Shown here: positions 31,833 through 40,947 of the stretch, in pieces | Position numbering within the stretch: position 1 is the first letter of the stretch | How the letters are laid out: the number at the start of each line of letters is the position of its first letter | Origin: HGM04593 sp045612305 | Lineage (GTDB): Bacteria; Bacteroidota; Bacteroidia; Bacteroidales; Bacteroidaceae | Length of the DNA stretch: 64,000 bases | NCBI GenBank assembly: GCA_045612305.1 | Contig: JAZKYU010000056.1 | Span: 1-64,000 of the forward strand | Direction: 5' to 3' | Made by a program: the position numbers and the translations under genes | Notes under the pieces: model-generated | Database searches by the model: none | What the model saw: only the letters and a program-made list of their open reading frames with translations | What the model was told of the DNA's origin: nothing

Positions 31833-32981
31833 ATGAGAAACGCTGCCGAAAAACGTTTGCAAGGGGGCATCTCCTTCTTCTGCGCCGCTGTTTTTGCGAT
31901 ATTTGCTTTCACCTTTATCGCGTTCTACAAGTCGGCCGAGCTGGAGGTTGCATACGACTATATAGCAACGGGAAAACTGCAATACAACGGTTTTCTCCTT
32001 GCAGGTGTGGTTGTGCCTCTGCTTGTAGGCTTAGCCTTGTGGCTCAATCGCTTTGCGGGCTTTAAACGTGAGTGGACAGCGATGGCCTATCTTCCTTCGG
32101 CTTTTATACTTGCGGCAGCAACCGATGTTGGTCGTTCTCTCTTCACGGAAAACTTCTCCTTGTCGTGGCTTGGGGTTTTTGGGGTAGTTATTTTGGTCTA
32201 TATCTTTTTTGCTGTGGTCTTGAACAGAATGTTGTTCGAGAAGATAAAAAACCCTTCGATGGTTGCAAACAGAATTATTTGGCGCAATCTCATACTTTTT
32301 GTGCTCGTGTTTTTGTTTGTGGGTACCCTCTCGGGCGGCGACAAAAATTTTAAACGCGAGGCCCTGCAGTATAAATATTTTAAGTGTGGCGATGTCGACG
32401 GGGCGCTTGCTGTGGGCGGGCAATCACCCATAGCTTCGCAGCAGCTGTCGGCTCAACGCGCCTTTCTTCTCTCTGTAAAGGGCGAGCTTGCAGAGCACTT
32501 TTTCGATTATCCGCTTTACTTTGGAGCCGAAAGCCTTTTGCCTTCGGTGGAACGCGATGCTCCCATAGCGCCCGATACAATTTACAACCATATAGGCGCC
32601 GTGCGTGCTGCCGACGAAGATGCTATGGAGTATCTCTCTCGCGTGGCTTTGGGCGACGCTTCAACTTCTGCGGCGCGCGACTACTATCTCGTGGCTCTGC
32701 TTGCCGAGCTTCGTTTGGTCGATTTTGCAGACAAATTATTTGAGTTTTACAACGTCGGCGACGCCGACCGCTTGCCCAAGCAGTACAAAGAGGCGCTTGT
32801 GCTTTATGCTCACATAGTGCCAGAGTTCGATGTGAAAATAAACGACAGCGCAATGCAAGAGCGGTTTTCGGCTCTTATAGCAGAGTTGCGCAAGAACAAA
32901 AATATATCGTCGCTGCACTCTCACCTGTTGCGTGCCAACTACGGCGATACTTATTGGTGCTATTTTCTTTGCGGAGAGTAA
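31833..32981 (+). CDS. Polytopic membrane protein, DUF6057-like
   Basis: The 382-residue protein has four or five hydrophobic helices in the first 190 residues (about 12-32, 52-70, 82-98, 108-130, 150-168), then a soluble helical domain of about 200 residues with SGGDKNFKREALQYKYFKCGDVDGALAV and repeated two-helix units resembling tetratricopeptide repeats. It resembles the Bacteroidetes DUF6057 family, whose role is not known. It follows glgB after 95 bases that contain two hairpins; co-transcription is possible. It is not a recognised transporter. Confidence 0.6.
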   Translation: MRNAAEKRLQGGISFFCAAVFAIFAFTFIAFYKSAELEVAYDYIATGKLQYNGFLLAGVVVPLLVGLALWLNRFAGFKREWTAMAYLPSAFILAAATDVGRSLFTENFSLSWLGVFGVVILVYIFFAVVLNRMLFEKIKNPSMVANRIIWRNLILFVLVFLFVGTLSGGDKNFKREALQYKYFKCGDVDGALAVGGQSPIASQQLSAQRAFLLSVKGELAEHFFDYPLYFGAESLLPSVERDAPIAPDTIYNHIGAVRAADEDAMEYLSRVALGDASTSAARDYYLVALLAELRLVDFADKLFEFYNVGDADRLPKQYKEALVLYAHIVPEFDVKINDSAMQERFSALIAELRKNKNISSLHSHLLRANYGDTYWCYFLCGE

Positions 32982-33103
32982 TTTCTAGCCCTCAGTAGCA
33001 CCATTCTGCAATAAAGTTTTACAAAACAAAATCTCTTTGTATAAAATTTTCTTTTTATATTTAATTATTTTTAATATTAAGTGGGAAAATAGATATTTTA
33101 TTC

Positions 33104-33111
33104 TATTTTTG
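33104..33111 (+). promoter_or_regulatory. -7 promoter box for the ATPase operon
   Basis: TATTTTTG fits TAnnTTTG. It leaves a leader of about 140 bases before the subunit E start; the surrounding spacer (32982-33255) is AT-rich and holds no reading frame. Confidence 0.5.
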
Positions 33112-33255
33112 TAGTCGGAAAACTATGTTTTGCAGGCAATAAAGCTTTGTTTTTGTTGTGTTTAGCACGATAAACAACTGATGGTTAATACGTTGCGCTT
33201 TGTTGCCTTGTAAAAAACTGCTCGAAACAATAAAATATTAAATATACAGAGAATT

Positions 33256-33846
33256 ATGGACAACAAAATTCAGGAATTAACCGAGAAAATCTACGCCGAG
33301 GGCGTGGAGAAGGGTAAAGCCGAGGCTGAGCGTCTTGTTGCAGAGGCTAAGGCTAACGCAGAGGCTATTGTTGCAGCGGCCGAGGCAAAAGCGGCTTCAA
33401 TAATTGCAGCAGCCGAGAAGAACGCCGAGGAGTTGAACGCAAACACTCGTTCTGAGTTAAAACTCTATGGTGCACAGGCTGTTGGTGCTCTCAAGTCGGA
33501 GGCTGCCACAATAGTAACAGATGCTGTGGTTAAAGCTGCAGTGAAAGAGGCTGTTAGTGGCGATGCTTTGAAGGCTCTTCTTGTGAAGATAGCAGAGCGC
33601 TGGAGTGCAAACGAGCCCCTTGTTATCTCTACTGCAGAGGCTGCCGAGCTCAAAGCCTTCTTTGCTGCAAAAGCAAAAGCCCTGCTCGACAAGGGTGTTG
33701 AGATTAAGCAGGTGAACGGTAAAAAAGCGTCGTTCTCTATAGCTCCTGCCGACGGCTCTTACAAAGTGAACTTCGGCGAGGGTGAGTTTGAGGCTTTCTT
33801 CAACTCCTTCTTGCGTCCCCAGATGGTTGAACTCCTATTTTCGTAA
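33256..33846 (+). CDS. ntpE: V/A-type ATPase subunit E
   Basis: The 196-residue protein has the peripheral-stalk layout. An Ala- and Glu-rich coiled coil covers residues 1-75 (KGKAEAERLVAEAKANAEAIV...), and a small mixed domain follows, with VVKAAVKEAVSGDALKALLVKIAERW and a C-terminal GEFEAFFNSFLRPQMVELLF. The E subunit links the membrane part to the catalytic head. The gene opens the seven-gene operon and is followed after three bases by the DUF2764 gene. No subunit G partner gene is found in the operon. Confidence 0.88.
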   Translation: MDNKIQELTEKIYAEGVEKGKAEAERLVAEAKANAEAIVAAAEAKAASIIAAAEKNAEELNANTRSELKLYGAQAVGALKSEAATIVTDAVVKAAVKEAVSGDALKALLVKIAERWSANEPLVISTAEAAELKAFFAAKAKALLDKGVEIKQVNGKKASFSIAPADGSYKVNFGEGEFEAFFNSFLRPQMVELLFS

Positions 33847-33849
33847 GCA

Positions 33850-34680
33850 ATGAGCAATTACCATTGTTTGGTCGCAGGCTTGCCCGACGTTGTGTTCGAT
33901 GGCGGTAAAGTAACCTTCTCGATAGATGACTTCAAGAGGGATATTTACCCCGCGCTCTCGTCGGCCGATGCAAAGTGTGTCGACCTCTTCTTCCTTGCGT
34001 GGGACAACGAAAATATCCTTAAACTCCTGTTTAAGGGTGCCGACGCTCCCCTTGAGCGCACCGGTTGCTACACCCGTGAGGAGCTCTTGGATATTATAGA
34101 CGCAGCCAAGATGGGCGATGTGCGCAAGCCCGGGGTGCCTGCCTACCTCTACGACTTTTTGGAGTATTACTTCGAGAACGAACAGGTGGTGAGCGTTATG
34201 TGGCCCGATGTTTTGAGTGCGCACTACTACGGCTATGCTATCTCGTCTCCCAATAAATTTGTTTCGGGGTGGTTTGAGTTTAATATGAACGTGAACAACC
34301 TGTTGGTAGCTATGCTCGCCCGCAAATATAAGATGGGCGTGGCCGACGTTGTTGTGGGCTCGGGCGAAGTTGCCGAGGCTTTGCGCACATCGGCAGCGCG
34401 CGATTTTGGGCTCGCAAGCACCATCGATTATCTCGAAACCGTGCAGCGTCTGAGTGAGAACGACCGTTTGCAGGAGCGCGAGCACCTGCTCGATGAGATG
34501 CGTTGGGCGTGGCTCGACGACAACTCGGTGTTCAACTACTTTGGTGTGGAGCGTCTTTTTGTATTCTTGCAGAAACTCGATATTCTTGCACGTTGGGCAA
34601 CACTCGACAGCGAGAAGGGTATGCAACGCTACACCGAGCTCATTGAGGATTTGAAAGGTGGTCTTGAGCAGACCGTATAA
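33850..34680 (+). CDS. DUF2764 protein, probable ATPase subunit C equivalent
   Basis: The 276-residue soluble, mostly helical protein starts MSNYHCLVAGLPDVVFDGGK, the family's usual opening (NYYYLVAGLP-like), and lacks membrane segments. DUF2764 is found in Bacteroidetes V/A-ATPase operons. It sits between subunits E and A, the position of subunits C and F in Thermus and Enterococcus operons, and no recognisable C, F or G gene is present. I infer that it replaces subunit C, the socket between the rotor ring and the central stalk; this is not shown by any motif. Confidence 0.8.
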   Translation: MSNYHCLVAGLPDVVFDGGKVTFSIDDFKRDIYPALSSADAKCVDLFFLAWDNENILKLLFKGADAPLERTGCYTREELLDIIDAAKMGDVRKPGVPAYLYDFLEYYFENEQVVSVMWPDVLSAHYYGYAISSPNKFVSGWFEFNMNVNNLLVAMLARKYKMGVADVVVGSGEVAEALRTSAARDFGLASTIDYLETVQRLSENDRLQEREHLLDEMRWAWLDDNSVFNYFGVERLFVFLQKLDILARWATLDSEKGMQRYTELIEDLKGGLEQTV

Positions 34681-34708
34681 AGAAAGAAAATAAATAGAAA
34701 TAAAAGAT

Positions 34709-36463
34709 ATGGCAACAAAAGGAAAAGTAACCGGCGTTATATCGAACATGGTGCTCTTGGCGGTCGACGGCCCCGTGGCACAGAATGAGATATGCTTTAT
34801 AAAGACCGGTGGCGACCGCTTGATGGCCGAGGTTATCAAGATTAACGGTGCAAAAGTTTACGTTCAGGTGTTCGAAAGCACACGACGTTTGAAAATTGGT
34901 GAGGAGGCAGAGTTTACCGGGCATATGCTCGAGGTATCTCTTGCTCCCGGTATGCTGTCGAAAAACTACGACGGTTTGCAGAACGACCTTGACAAAATGG
35001 AGGGTGTGTTCTTGAAACGTGGCGACTACACCAACCCCCTTGACGAGGATAAATTGTGGCAATTTGAGCCGCTTGTAAAAGCCGGCGACACAGTAGATGC
35101 TGCAGCTTGGTTGGGTAGCGTAGAGGAGAATCATCAACCTTTGAAGATTATGGCTCCCTTCTCGCTCGAAGGCACTTGGACCGTTAAGAGCATAGCTGCT
35201 GCAGGTGAATACAAAATTACCGACACCATAGCTGTTATAACAAACGAGAACGGCGAGGAGATGTCGCTCAATATGATTCAAAAGTGGCCCGTGCGTGTGG
35301 CTATGAGTAACTACAAGGAGAAACCCCGTCCCTTCAAATTGCTTGAGACAGGTGTGCGCACCATAGATACCTTAAACCCCATAGTTGAGGGTGGTACAGG
35401 TTTCATCCCCGGCCCCTTCGGTACTGGTAAAACCGTGCTTCAGCACGCGATATCAAAGCAAGCCGAGGCCGACATCGTTATTATCGCAGCCTGCGGTGAG
35501 CGTGCCAACGAGGTTGTGGAAATTTTCACAGAGTTCCCCGAACTTATCGACCCCCACACCGGTCGCAAGCTTATGGAGCGTACAATTATTATAGCCAACA
35601 CCTCTAACATGCCCGTTGCGGCTCGTGAGGCGTCGGTATACACCGCGATGACAATTGCCGAGTACTACCGTGCGATGGGCTTGCGCGTGCTTCTTATGGC
35701 CGACTCAACATCGCGTTGGGCACAGGCGTTGCGCGAGATGTCAAACCGTATGGAGGAGCTCCCTGGCCCCGACGCCTTCCCTATGGATATATCGGCTATC
35801 ATCGCCAACTTCTACAGCCGTGCAGGTTATGTAGTGCTCAACAACGACAAGATAGGCTCTATTACCTTCATCGGTACAGTGTCGCCCGCCGGCGGTAACC
35901 TTAAAGAGCCTGTAACTGAGAATACAAAGAAGGTTGCACGTTGTTTCTATGCTCTTGAGCAGGAACGTGCCGACAAGAAACGTTACCCCGCTGTAAACCC
36001 CATCGACTCTTATTCTAAATATTTGGAGTATCCCGAGTTTGGCGAGTACATCACAAGCCGCATCGGTGGCAGCTGGCTCGAGATGGTGAACGAGGCAAAA
36101 ACACGCCTTCTGCGTGGTAAAGAGATTGCCGAGCAGATAAACATCTTGGGTGACGACGGTGTTCCCGTGGACTACCACGTTACCTTCTGGAAGTCGGAAC
36201 TTATAGACTTTGTGGTGTTGCAGCAAGACGCATTTGACGAGATTGATGCAGTTACACCTCTTGAGCGTCAGCAAGCGATGTTGGAGCTTGTTTCGAATAT
36301 CTGTCGTTCGGAGTATAAATTCGAAAATTTCCAAGAGGTTACCGATTTCTTCAAGAAGGTTATCAACATCTGCAAGCAGATGAACTACTCGGAGTACAAG
36401 TCGGAAAAATACAGCAGTTATCTCGCATCGCTCGAAGAGCTGCTCGAAACCCGTAAGGCTTAA
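34709..36463 (+). CDS. ntpA: V/A-type ATPase catalytic subunit A
   Basis: The 584-residue protein is the ATP-hydrolysing head subunit. An N-terminal barrel is followed by the non-homologous insert typical of V/A enzymes (about residues 110-190), then the P-loop GPFGTGKT at about 235-242 (Thr in place of the more usual Ser), GERANEVVEIFTEFPEL with the catalytic Glu, and LLMADSTSRWAQALRE. The C-terminal helical domain is complete. It lies 28 bases after the DUF2764 gene with a short spacer, within the operon. Confidence 0.96.
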   Translation: MATKGKVTGVISNMVLLAVDGPVAQNEICFIKTGGDRLMAEVIKINGAKVYVQVFESTRRLKIGEEAEFTGHMLEVSLAPGMLSKNYDGLQNDLDKMEGVFLKRGDYTNPLDEDKLWQFEPLVKAGDTVDAAAWLGSVEENHQPLKIMAPFSLEGTWTVKSIAAAGEYKITDTIAVITNENGEEMSLNMIQKWPVRVAMSNYKEKPRPFKLLETGVRTIDTLNPIVEGGTGFIPGPFGTGKTVLQHAISKQAEADIVIIAACGERANEVVEIFTEFPELIDPHTGRKLMERTIIIANTSNMPVAAREASVYTAMTIAEYYRAMGLRVLLMADSTSRWAQALREMSNRMEELPGPDAFPMDISAIIANFYSRAGYVVLNNDKIGSITFIGTVSPAGGNLKEPVTENTKKVARCFYALEQERADKKRYPAVNPIDSYSKYLEYPEFGEYITSRIGGSWLEMVNEAKTRLLRGKEIAEQINILGDDGVPVDYHVTFWKSELIDFVVLQQDAFDEIDAVTPLERQQAMLELVSNICRSEYKFENFQEVTDFFKKVINICKQMNYSEYKSEKYSSYLASLEELLETRKA

Positions 36464-36482
36464 CGAATAAAAATGTAAGATT

Positions 36483-37802
36483 ATGGCAACAGAAGCATTC
36501 CAAAAAATATATACAAAAATTAGCGCTATTACCAAAGCAACTTGTTCGTTGAAAGCTACAGGTGTAGGTTACGACGAGCTTGCAACGGTAAACGGCAAGT
36601 TGGCCCAGGTTGTTAAGATTATGGGCGACGAAGTTACTTTGCAGGTGTTCGAGGGTACCGGTGGTATCCCCACAAACGCCGAGGTGGTTTTTATGGGCAA
36701 GGCTCCTTCGCTCAAGGTAAGTGAGCAGCTTACCGGCCGCTTCTTCAACGCATACGGCGACCCCATCGATGGCGGCCCCGTTGTTGAGGGTAAAGAGGTG
36801 GAAATTGGTGGTCCTTCGGTTAACCCCGTGCGTCGTAAACAGCCCTCGGAGCTCATTGCGACAGGTATTGCAGGCATCGACCTTAACAACACCCTCGTGA
36901 CAGGCCAGAAGATACCCTTCTTCGCCGACCCCGACCAGCCCTACAACCAGGTGATGGCCAACGTGGCGATGCGCGCCGAGACCGACAAGATTATTCTTGG
37001 TGGTATGGGTATGACCAACGACGACTACCTCTACTTTAAAAACCTCTTCTCTAACGCAGGTGCTCTCGACCGCATCATCTGCTTTATGAACACCACAGAG
37101 GACCCCGCCGTAGAGCGTCTGCTCATCCCCGATATGGCACTTACAGCAGCCGAGTACTTTGCTGTGGAGAAAAACCAAAAGGTGCTTGTGCTCTTGACCG
37201 ATATGACTATGTATGCCGACGCGCTCTCTATCGTGTCGAACCGTATGGACCAGATTCCCTCGAAAGACTCAATGCCCGGCTCGCTCTATAGCGACCTTGC
37301 AAAGATTTACGAGAAAGCGGTGCAGTTCCCCGCAGGTGGCTCTATTACAATTATTGCCGTTACAACCCTCTCGGGTGGCGATATTACCCACGCTGTGCCC
37401 GACAACACCGGTTACATCACCGAGGGTCAGCTCTTCTTGCGTCGCGACAGCGACATCGGTAAGGTGGTTGTCGACCCCTTCCGTTCACTCTCGCGTCTTA
37501 AACAGCTTGTAGCCGGAAAGAAAACCCGCAAAGACCACCCTCAGGTTATGAACGCCGCCGTACGTCTTTATGCCGATGCTGCGAACGCAAAAACAAAGCT
37601 CGAGAACGGTTTCGACCTCACCGACTACGACAAGCGTGCCCTCTCATTTGCAAAAGACTATTCTGATAAGTTGCTTGCGATAGACGTAAACCTCAACACT
37701 ACAGAGATGCTCGATGTTACTTGGGGCCTCTTCTCCGAGTACTTTAAGCCCGAGGAGGTTAACATACGTCAAGAGTTGGTAGATACCTATTGGAAGAAAT
37801 AA
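36483..37802 (+). CDS. ntpB: V/A-type ATPase non-catalytic subunit B
   Basis: The 439-residue protein is the regulatory partner of subunit A in the hexameric head. As expected for B subunits the P-loop is missing: the matching region reads LVTGQKIPFFADPDQPYNQ. Other conserved parts are GRFFNAYGDPIDGGP (about 81-95), VLLTDMTMYADALSIVSNRMDQIPSKDSMPGSLYSDLA and ITIIAVTTLSGGDITHAVPDNTGYITEGQ. It follows ntpA after 19 bases. Confidence 0.95.
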   Translation: MATEAFQKIYTKISAITKATCSLKATGVGYDELATVNGKLAQVVKIMGDEVTLQVFEGTGGIPTNAEVVFMGKAPSLKVSEQLTGRFFNAYGDPIDGGPVVEGKEVEIGGPSVNPVRRKQPSELIATGIAGIDLNNTLVTGQKIPFFADPDQPYNQVMANVAMRAETDKIILGGMGMTNDDYLYFKNLFSNAGALDRIICFMNTTEDPAVERLLIPDMALTAAEYFAVEKNQKVLVLLTDMTMYADALSIVSNRMDQIPSKDSMPGSLYSDLAKIYEKAVQFPAGGSITIIAVTTLSGGDITHAVPDNTGYITEGQLFLRRDSDIGKVVVDPFRSLSRLKQLVAGKKTRKDHPQVMNAAVRLYADAANAKTKLENGFDLTDYDKRALSFAKDYSDKLLAIDVNLNTTEMLDVTWGLFSEYFKPEEVNIRQELVDTYWKK

Positions 37803-37819
37803 ATGATTGATAGAGCAAA

Positions 37820-38422
37820 ATGATTGCATTTCAATATAACAAAACATCGCTTCAGAATCTCGAAAAACAGCTGAAGATGCGTGTGCGCACACTCCCTATT
37901 ATTAAGAATAAGGAGAGCGCGCTCCGTGTCGAGGTAAAAAGGTGCAAGGAGGAGATGGCAAAGCACGACGAAGAGTATGCACTGCAGCTCGAGCGCTATC
38001 GTGCCCTCTTTGCTCTGTGGAACGAGTTTGATGCATCGCTTGTCAAGACCGGCACGCTCTCTATAGTGCAGCAGAAGGTGGCAGGCGTTAAGGTACCGGT
38101 GTTGCAACACGCCGATTTTGTGGTTGCACCCTTCAGCCTCTTCAACTCTCCCAAGTGGTTTGCCGACGGTATAGAGCTACTGAAGATGATGGCAATGACG
38201 GCTATACGCCGTGAGTTGCTCAATCGCAAACTTGCTCTCCTGGAGACTGCACGCAAGAAAACCACCCAAAAGGTAAATCTTTTCGAGAAGGTGCAGATAC
38301 CGGGCTATCAGGATGCGATAAGAAAGATTAAACGATTTATGGAAGATGAAGAGAACCTCTCAAAGTCGTCGCAAAAGATTTTGAAGTCTCTTCTAGAGCA
38401 AAGAGAGGAGGCCGAGGTATGA
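37820..38422 (+). CDS. ntpD: V/A-type ATPase subunit D (central stalk)
   Basis: The 200-residue protein is mostly two long helices (about 5-60 and 130-195), as expected for the rotating central shaft. Family features include KTSLQNLEKQLKMRVRTLPIIKNKESALR at the start and RRELLNRKLALLETARKKTTQKVNLFEKVQIP (about 131-162), matching the usual RRxNALEyvxIP region in outline. Its stop overlaps the ATG of the next gene (ATGA), so translation is coupled. Subunit F, which normally joins D, is not found. Confidence 0.9.
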   Translation: MIAFQYNKTSLQNLEKQLKMRVRTLPIIKNKESALRVEVKRCKEEMAKHDEEYALQLERYRALFALWNEFDASLVKTGTLSIVQQKVAGVKVPVLQHADFVVAPFSLFNSPKWFADGIELLKMMAMTAIRRELLNRKLALLETARKKTTQKVNLFEKVQIPGYQDAIRKIKRFMEDEENLSKSSQKILKSLLEQREEAEV

Positions 38423-40266
38423 TAAGTAAAATGAATAAGGTTACTCTCCTTATATATCATAAGGAGTATGAGGCTTTCCTTGAGCGTCTGCGTTCGGTGG
38501 GTGTGTTGCACATCGAAGAGCGCAAGAGTGGTGCGGTGGAAAATCCCGAAGTTCAGGAGCTTCTGGCTCTGTCGGGCAGATACACGCGCGCTATAAAGCG
38601 TCTCGAAGGGTTGGCGGTGAAAGATACCTTGCCCGCTATGCAGGGTGTCGATGCCGATATCCTTGTGGAGAACGTTGAAAATATTCTTTCCGAGATAGAA
38701 CAACTGAAAACAGCTCTTCAGGTGGTGGATAAAGATGTTGCTACAATAACCCCGTGGGGCGATTTTGACTTCTCGCTTCTCGACAAGTTGTCGGCCGCTG
38801 GTTACAAGGTGAACTTCTTTATAACCACACCAAGAGATTTTAAAGAAGAGTGGTGCGAACTGTACAATGCCATCGTGGTGAGTACCTTCTCGTCGAAACT
38901 CTATTTTGTGACAGTTACCCGTGCCGATGCTACTTTGGACATTGATGCCGAGGTTGCCAAAATGCCCACAGCTTCTCTATCGGCGTTGCGTGCCGAGGCG
39001 TGCAGCATAGGCGAGGAGATAGAAGCCAAAGAGGCACAGCTGAAAGAGTTTGCAAAGAAAAACTTAGCTACAATTATAGCAGGGCAAGCTCTTTTGACCA
39101 AGAAAATGGAGTTTTCCGACGTTGTTTTTAGTGGAGAGAAGGTTACAGGTGATAAACTTTTGCTTTTGCAAGGTTGGGTGCCCGAGGACGACAAAGCGGC
39201 TCTTGTGAATATGCTCGAGAAAGACTCTGTGTTCTATGAGATAAGCAAGCCCAAACGCGGCGATAATGTTCCTGTTAAGTTCAAGAACAACGCCTTTACG
39301 CGTATGTACGAGGTTTTGACAAAGATGTATGGTATGCCCAGCGGTACGGATTTTGACCCCACACCCATCGTGGCACCCTTCTTCTCGCTCTTCTTTGCGT
39401 TCTGTATGGGCGATGCAGGCTATGGCCTTATACTTGTGTTGCTTGGTTTCTTGTTCAAAAAGAAACTTGGCAAGGATATGGCCGGTATGATGAATCTTGT
39501 GATTACGCTTGGTATCTTCACTACCGTTATAGGTGCTGTGCTAGGAACATTCTTTGGTATGAGCCTTCTCGATTCTAATATACCGCAGGAGATTAAGAAC
39601 TTTATAATTTCCGGCAATATGGAGCTCTTTGGCTCTACATACGACAAACAGATGATTCTTGCGCTTGCTATAGGTGTGGTGCACATCTCTATAGCTATGA
39701 CAGTGAAGGCTATAAACAGCACGGTTTTCTTCGGCATTAAAGAGTCGTTGAGCTTGTGGGGCTGGTGGCTTGTTGTTGTGGGAGGTACTGTTTTGGGAAC
39801 ACTCTCGTTCTTGAGCGTTATCCCTGCTGAGGTTTCTAAATGGGCTCTTATAGCTGTCGGAGGCCTTGGCGCTGTGGGTATATACTTGCTCAACAGCTTC
39901 AAACGCAACGTCTTTTTGAATATTGGTGCCGGCTTGTGGGATACCTATAATATGGCATCGGGCTTGCTTGGCGATATTCTCTCTTACATCCGTCTGTTTG
40001 CCTTGGGCTTGGCAGGAGGTATGCTTGGACAGACCTTCAACAGCCTTGCGCTTATGCTTGTAGAGGGTCAGGAGGGCGTTGGTGCCGTGTTTGGCTGGGT
40101 GGGCTTTGGGCTCATCATAATTCTGGGACACACACTCAACATCGCTATGTCGTGCTTGAGTGCTTTTGTGCACCCTCTGCGTCTTACCTTTGTGGAGTAT
40201 TTTAAAAATGCAGGCTACGATGGTAAGGGCGTGGAATACAAACCGTTTAATAACAAAAAAATATAA
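38419..40266 (+). CDS. ntpI: V/A-type ATPase membrane subunit I (a subunit)
   Basis: The 615-residue protein has a cytoplasmic N-terminal half with coiled-coil parts (residues 1-300) and a membrane half with about seven helices. The conserved FFSLFFAFCMGDAGYGLILVLLGF segment is at about 318-341 and the ion-channel helix with SYIRLFALGLAGGMLGQTFN, carrying the essential Arg, at about 521-540; HPLRLTFVEYFKNAGYDGKGVEYKPF ends the protein. It forms the ion half-channels facing the K ring. It overlaps ntpD and is 20 bases from ntpK. Confidence 0.95.
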   Translation: MISKMNKVTLLIYHKEYEAFLERLRSVGVLHIEERKSGAVENPEVQELLALSGRYTRAIKRLEGLAVKDTLPAMQGVDADILVENVENILSEIEQLKTALQVVDKDVATITPWGDFDFSLLDKLSAAGYKVNFFITTPRDFKEEWCELYNAIVVSTFSSKLYFVTVTRADATLDIDAEVAKMPTASLSALRAEACSIGEEIEAKEAQLKEFAKKNLATIIAGQALLTKKMEFSDVVFSGEKVTGDKLLLLQGWVPEDDKAALVNMLEKDSVFYEISKPKRGDNVPVKFKNNAFTRMYEVLTKMYGMPSGTDFDPTPIVAPFFSLFFAFCMGDAGYGLILVLLGFLFKKKLGKDMAGMMNLVITLGIFTTVIGAVLGTFFGMSLLDSNIPQEIKNFIISGNMELFGSTYDKQMILALAIGVVHISIAMTVKAINSTVFFGIKESLSLWGWWLVVVGGTVLGTLSFLSVIPAEVSKWALIAVGGLGAVGIYLLNSFKRNVFLNIGAGLWDTYNMASGLLGDILSYIRLFALGLAGGMLGQTFNSLALMLVEGQEGVGAVFGWVGFGLIIILGHTLNIAMSCLSAFVHPLRLTFVEYFKNAGYDGKGVEYKPFNNKKI

Positions 40267-40286
40267 ATATTTAAAAATTTAAAACT

Positions 40287-40706
40287 ATGAACGAATTATT
40301 AGGTTATTTGGGTATGGGTCTCATGTTGGGACTCGCAGGTATTGGTAGTTGCTATGGTACATCTATCGCAGGTAATGCTGCCGAGGGTGCTTTGAAGAAA
40401 GATCCTTCAAAATCGGCCGGTTATATGATTTTGTCGGCTCTCCCCGCTACACAGGGTCTTTATGGCTTCTTGGCTTTCTTGCTTCACTTTGGCAAAGTGA
40501 ATGCTGAGACAGGTTATTTGTGGTTTGGTGTAGGTCTCGGTGTTGGTTTGGTATGCTTGTTCTCTGCTATCCGTCAGGGACAGATTTGTGCCAACGGTAT
40601 CGTAGGTATATCACAGGGCCACGATGTGCAGACAAATACTATGATCTACGCAGCGTTCCCCGAGTTCTATGCCATCCTTGCACTTGTTGCTACTTTCTTG
40701 GTGTAA
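40287..40706 (+). CDS. ntpK: V/A-type ATPase rotor-ring subunit K
   Basis: The 139-residue proteolipid has four membrane helices, that is a duplicated hairpin with one ion-binding carboxylate: Glu126 in AAFPEFYAIL; the matching place in the first half is occupied by Gln56 in PATQGLYGF. Leu52, Thr55, Gln56, Tyr59, Gln97 and Glu126 align with Leu61, Thr64, Gln65, Tyr68, Gln110 and Glu139 of Enterococcus hirae NtpK, with equal spacing within each half (Gln97 to Glu126 is 29 residues in both). Those residues bind Na+ there, so this ring is predicted to carry Na+. It is the last gene of the operon. Confidence 0.93.
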   Translation: MNELLGYLGMGLMLGLAGIGSCYGTSIAGNAAEGALKKDPSKSAGYMILSALPATQGLYGFLAFLLHFGKVNAETGYLWFGVGLGVGLVCLFSAIRQGQICANGIVGISQGHDVQTNTMIYAAFPEFYAILALVATFLV

Positions 40707-40725
40707 AAAACCCAAAAAGTTGTTT

Positions 40726-40762
40726 AAAAAAGGTTGCTTTGCTTGCCAAAGCAACCTTTTTT
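40726..40762 (+). terminator. Terminator of the ATPase operon
   Basis: AAAAAAGGTTGCTTT pairs with AAAGCAACCTTTTTT around GCTTGCC; the T run follows directly on the plus strand. Confidence 0.94.
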
Positions 40763-40828
40763 GTCATTTTATTCTTTTATAGCCATTTATAAGTGTCTAA
40801 TTATTTTACATATTCAAAAAATAATATT

Positions 40829-40836
40829 ACTTTTGT
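40829..40836 (+). promoter_or_regulatory. -7 promoter box for the glycogen synthase operon
   Basis: TACTTTTG fits TAnnTTTG and lies 112 bases before the ATG at 40948. The leader holds an imperfect hairpin (GGGAAAG near 40850 with CTTTCTCCC near 40861-40869). Confidence 0.55.
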
Positions 40837-40947
40837 CAGGCAAATAGAGGGAAAGGTATCTTTCTCCCTATTTTGTTATTATTATAATAAGGTATGTCGT
40901 CACGATGTATCTTGTTGTTTTGTTTTTTAAAACTATATTATTTGTTG

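Noticed and set aside
33835..34839. A 334-codon minus-strand frame across the DUF2764 gene and the ntpA start
   Set aside because: It crosses two operon genes in antisense and has no recognisable domain.
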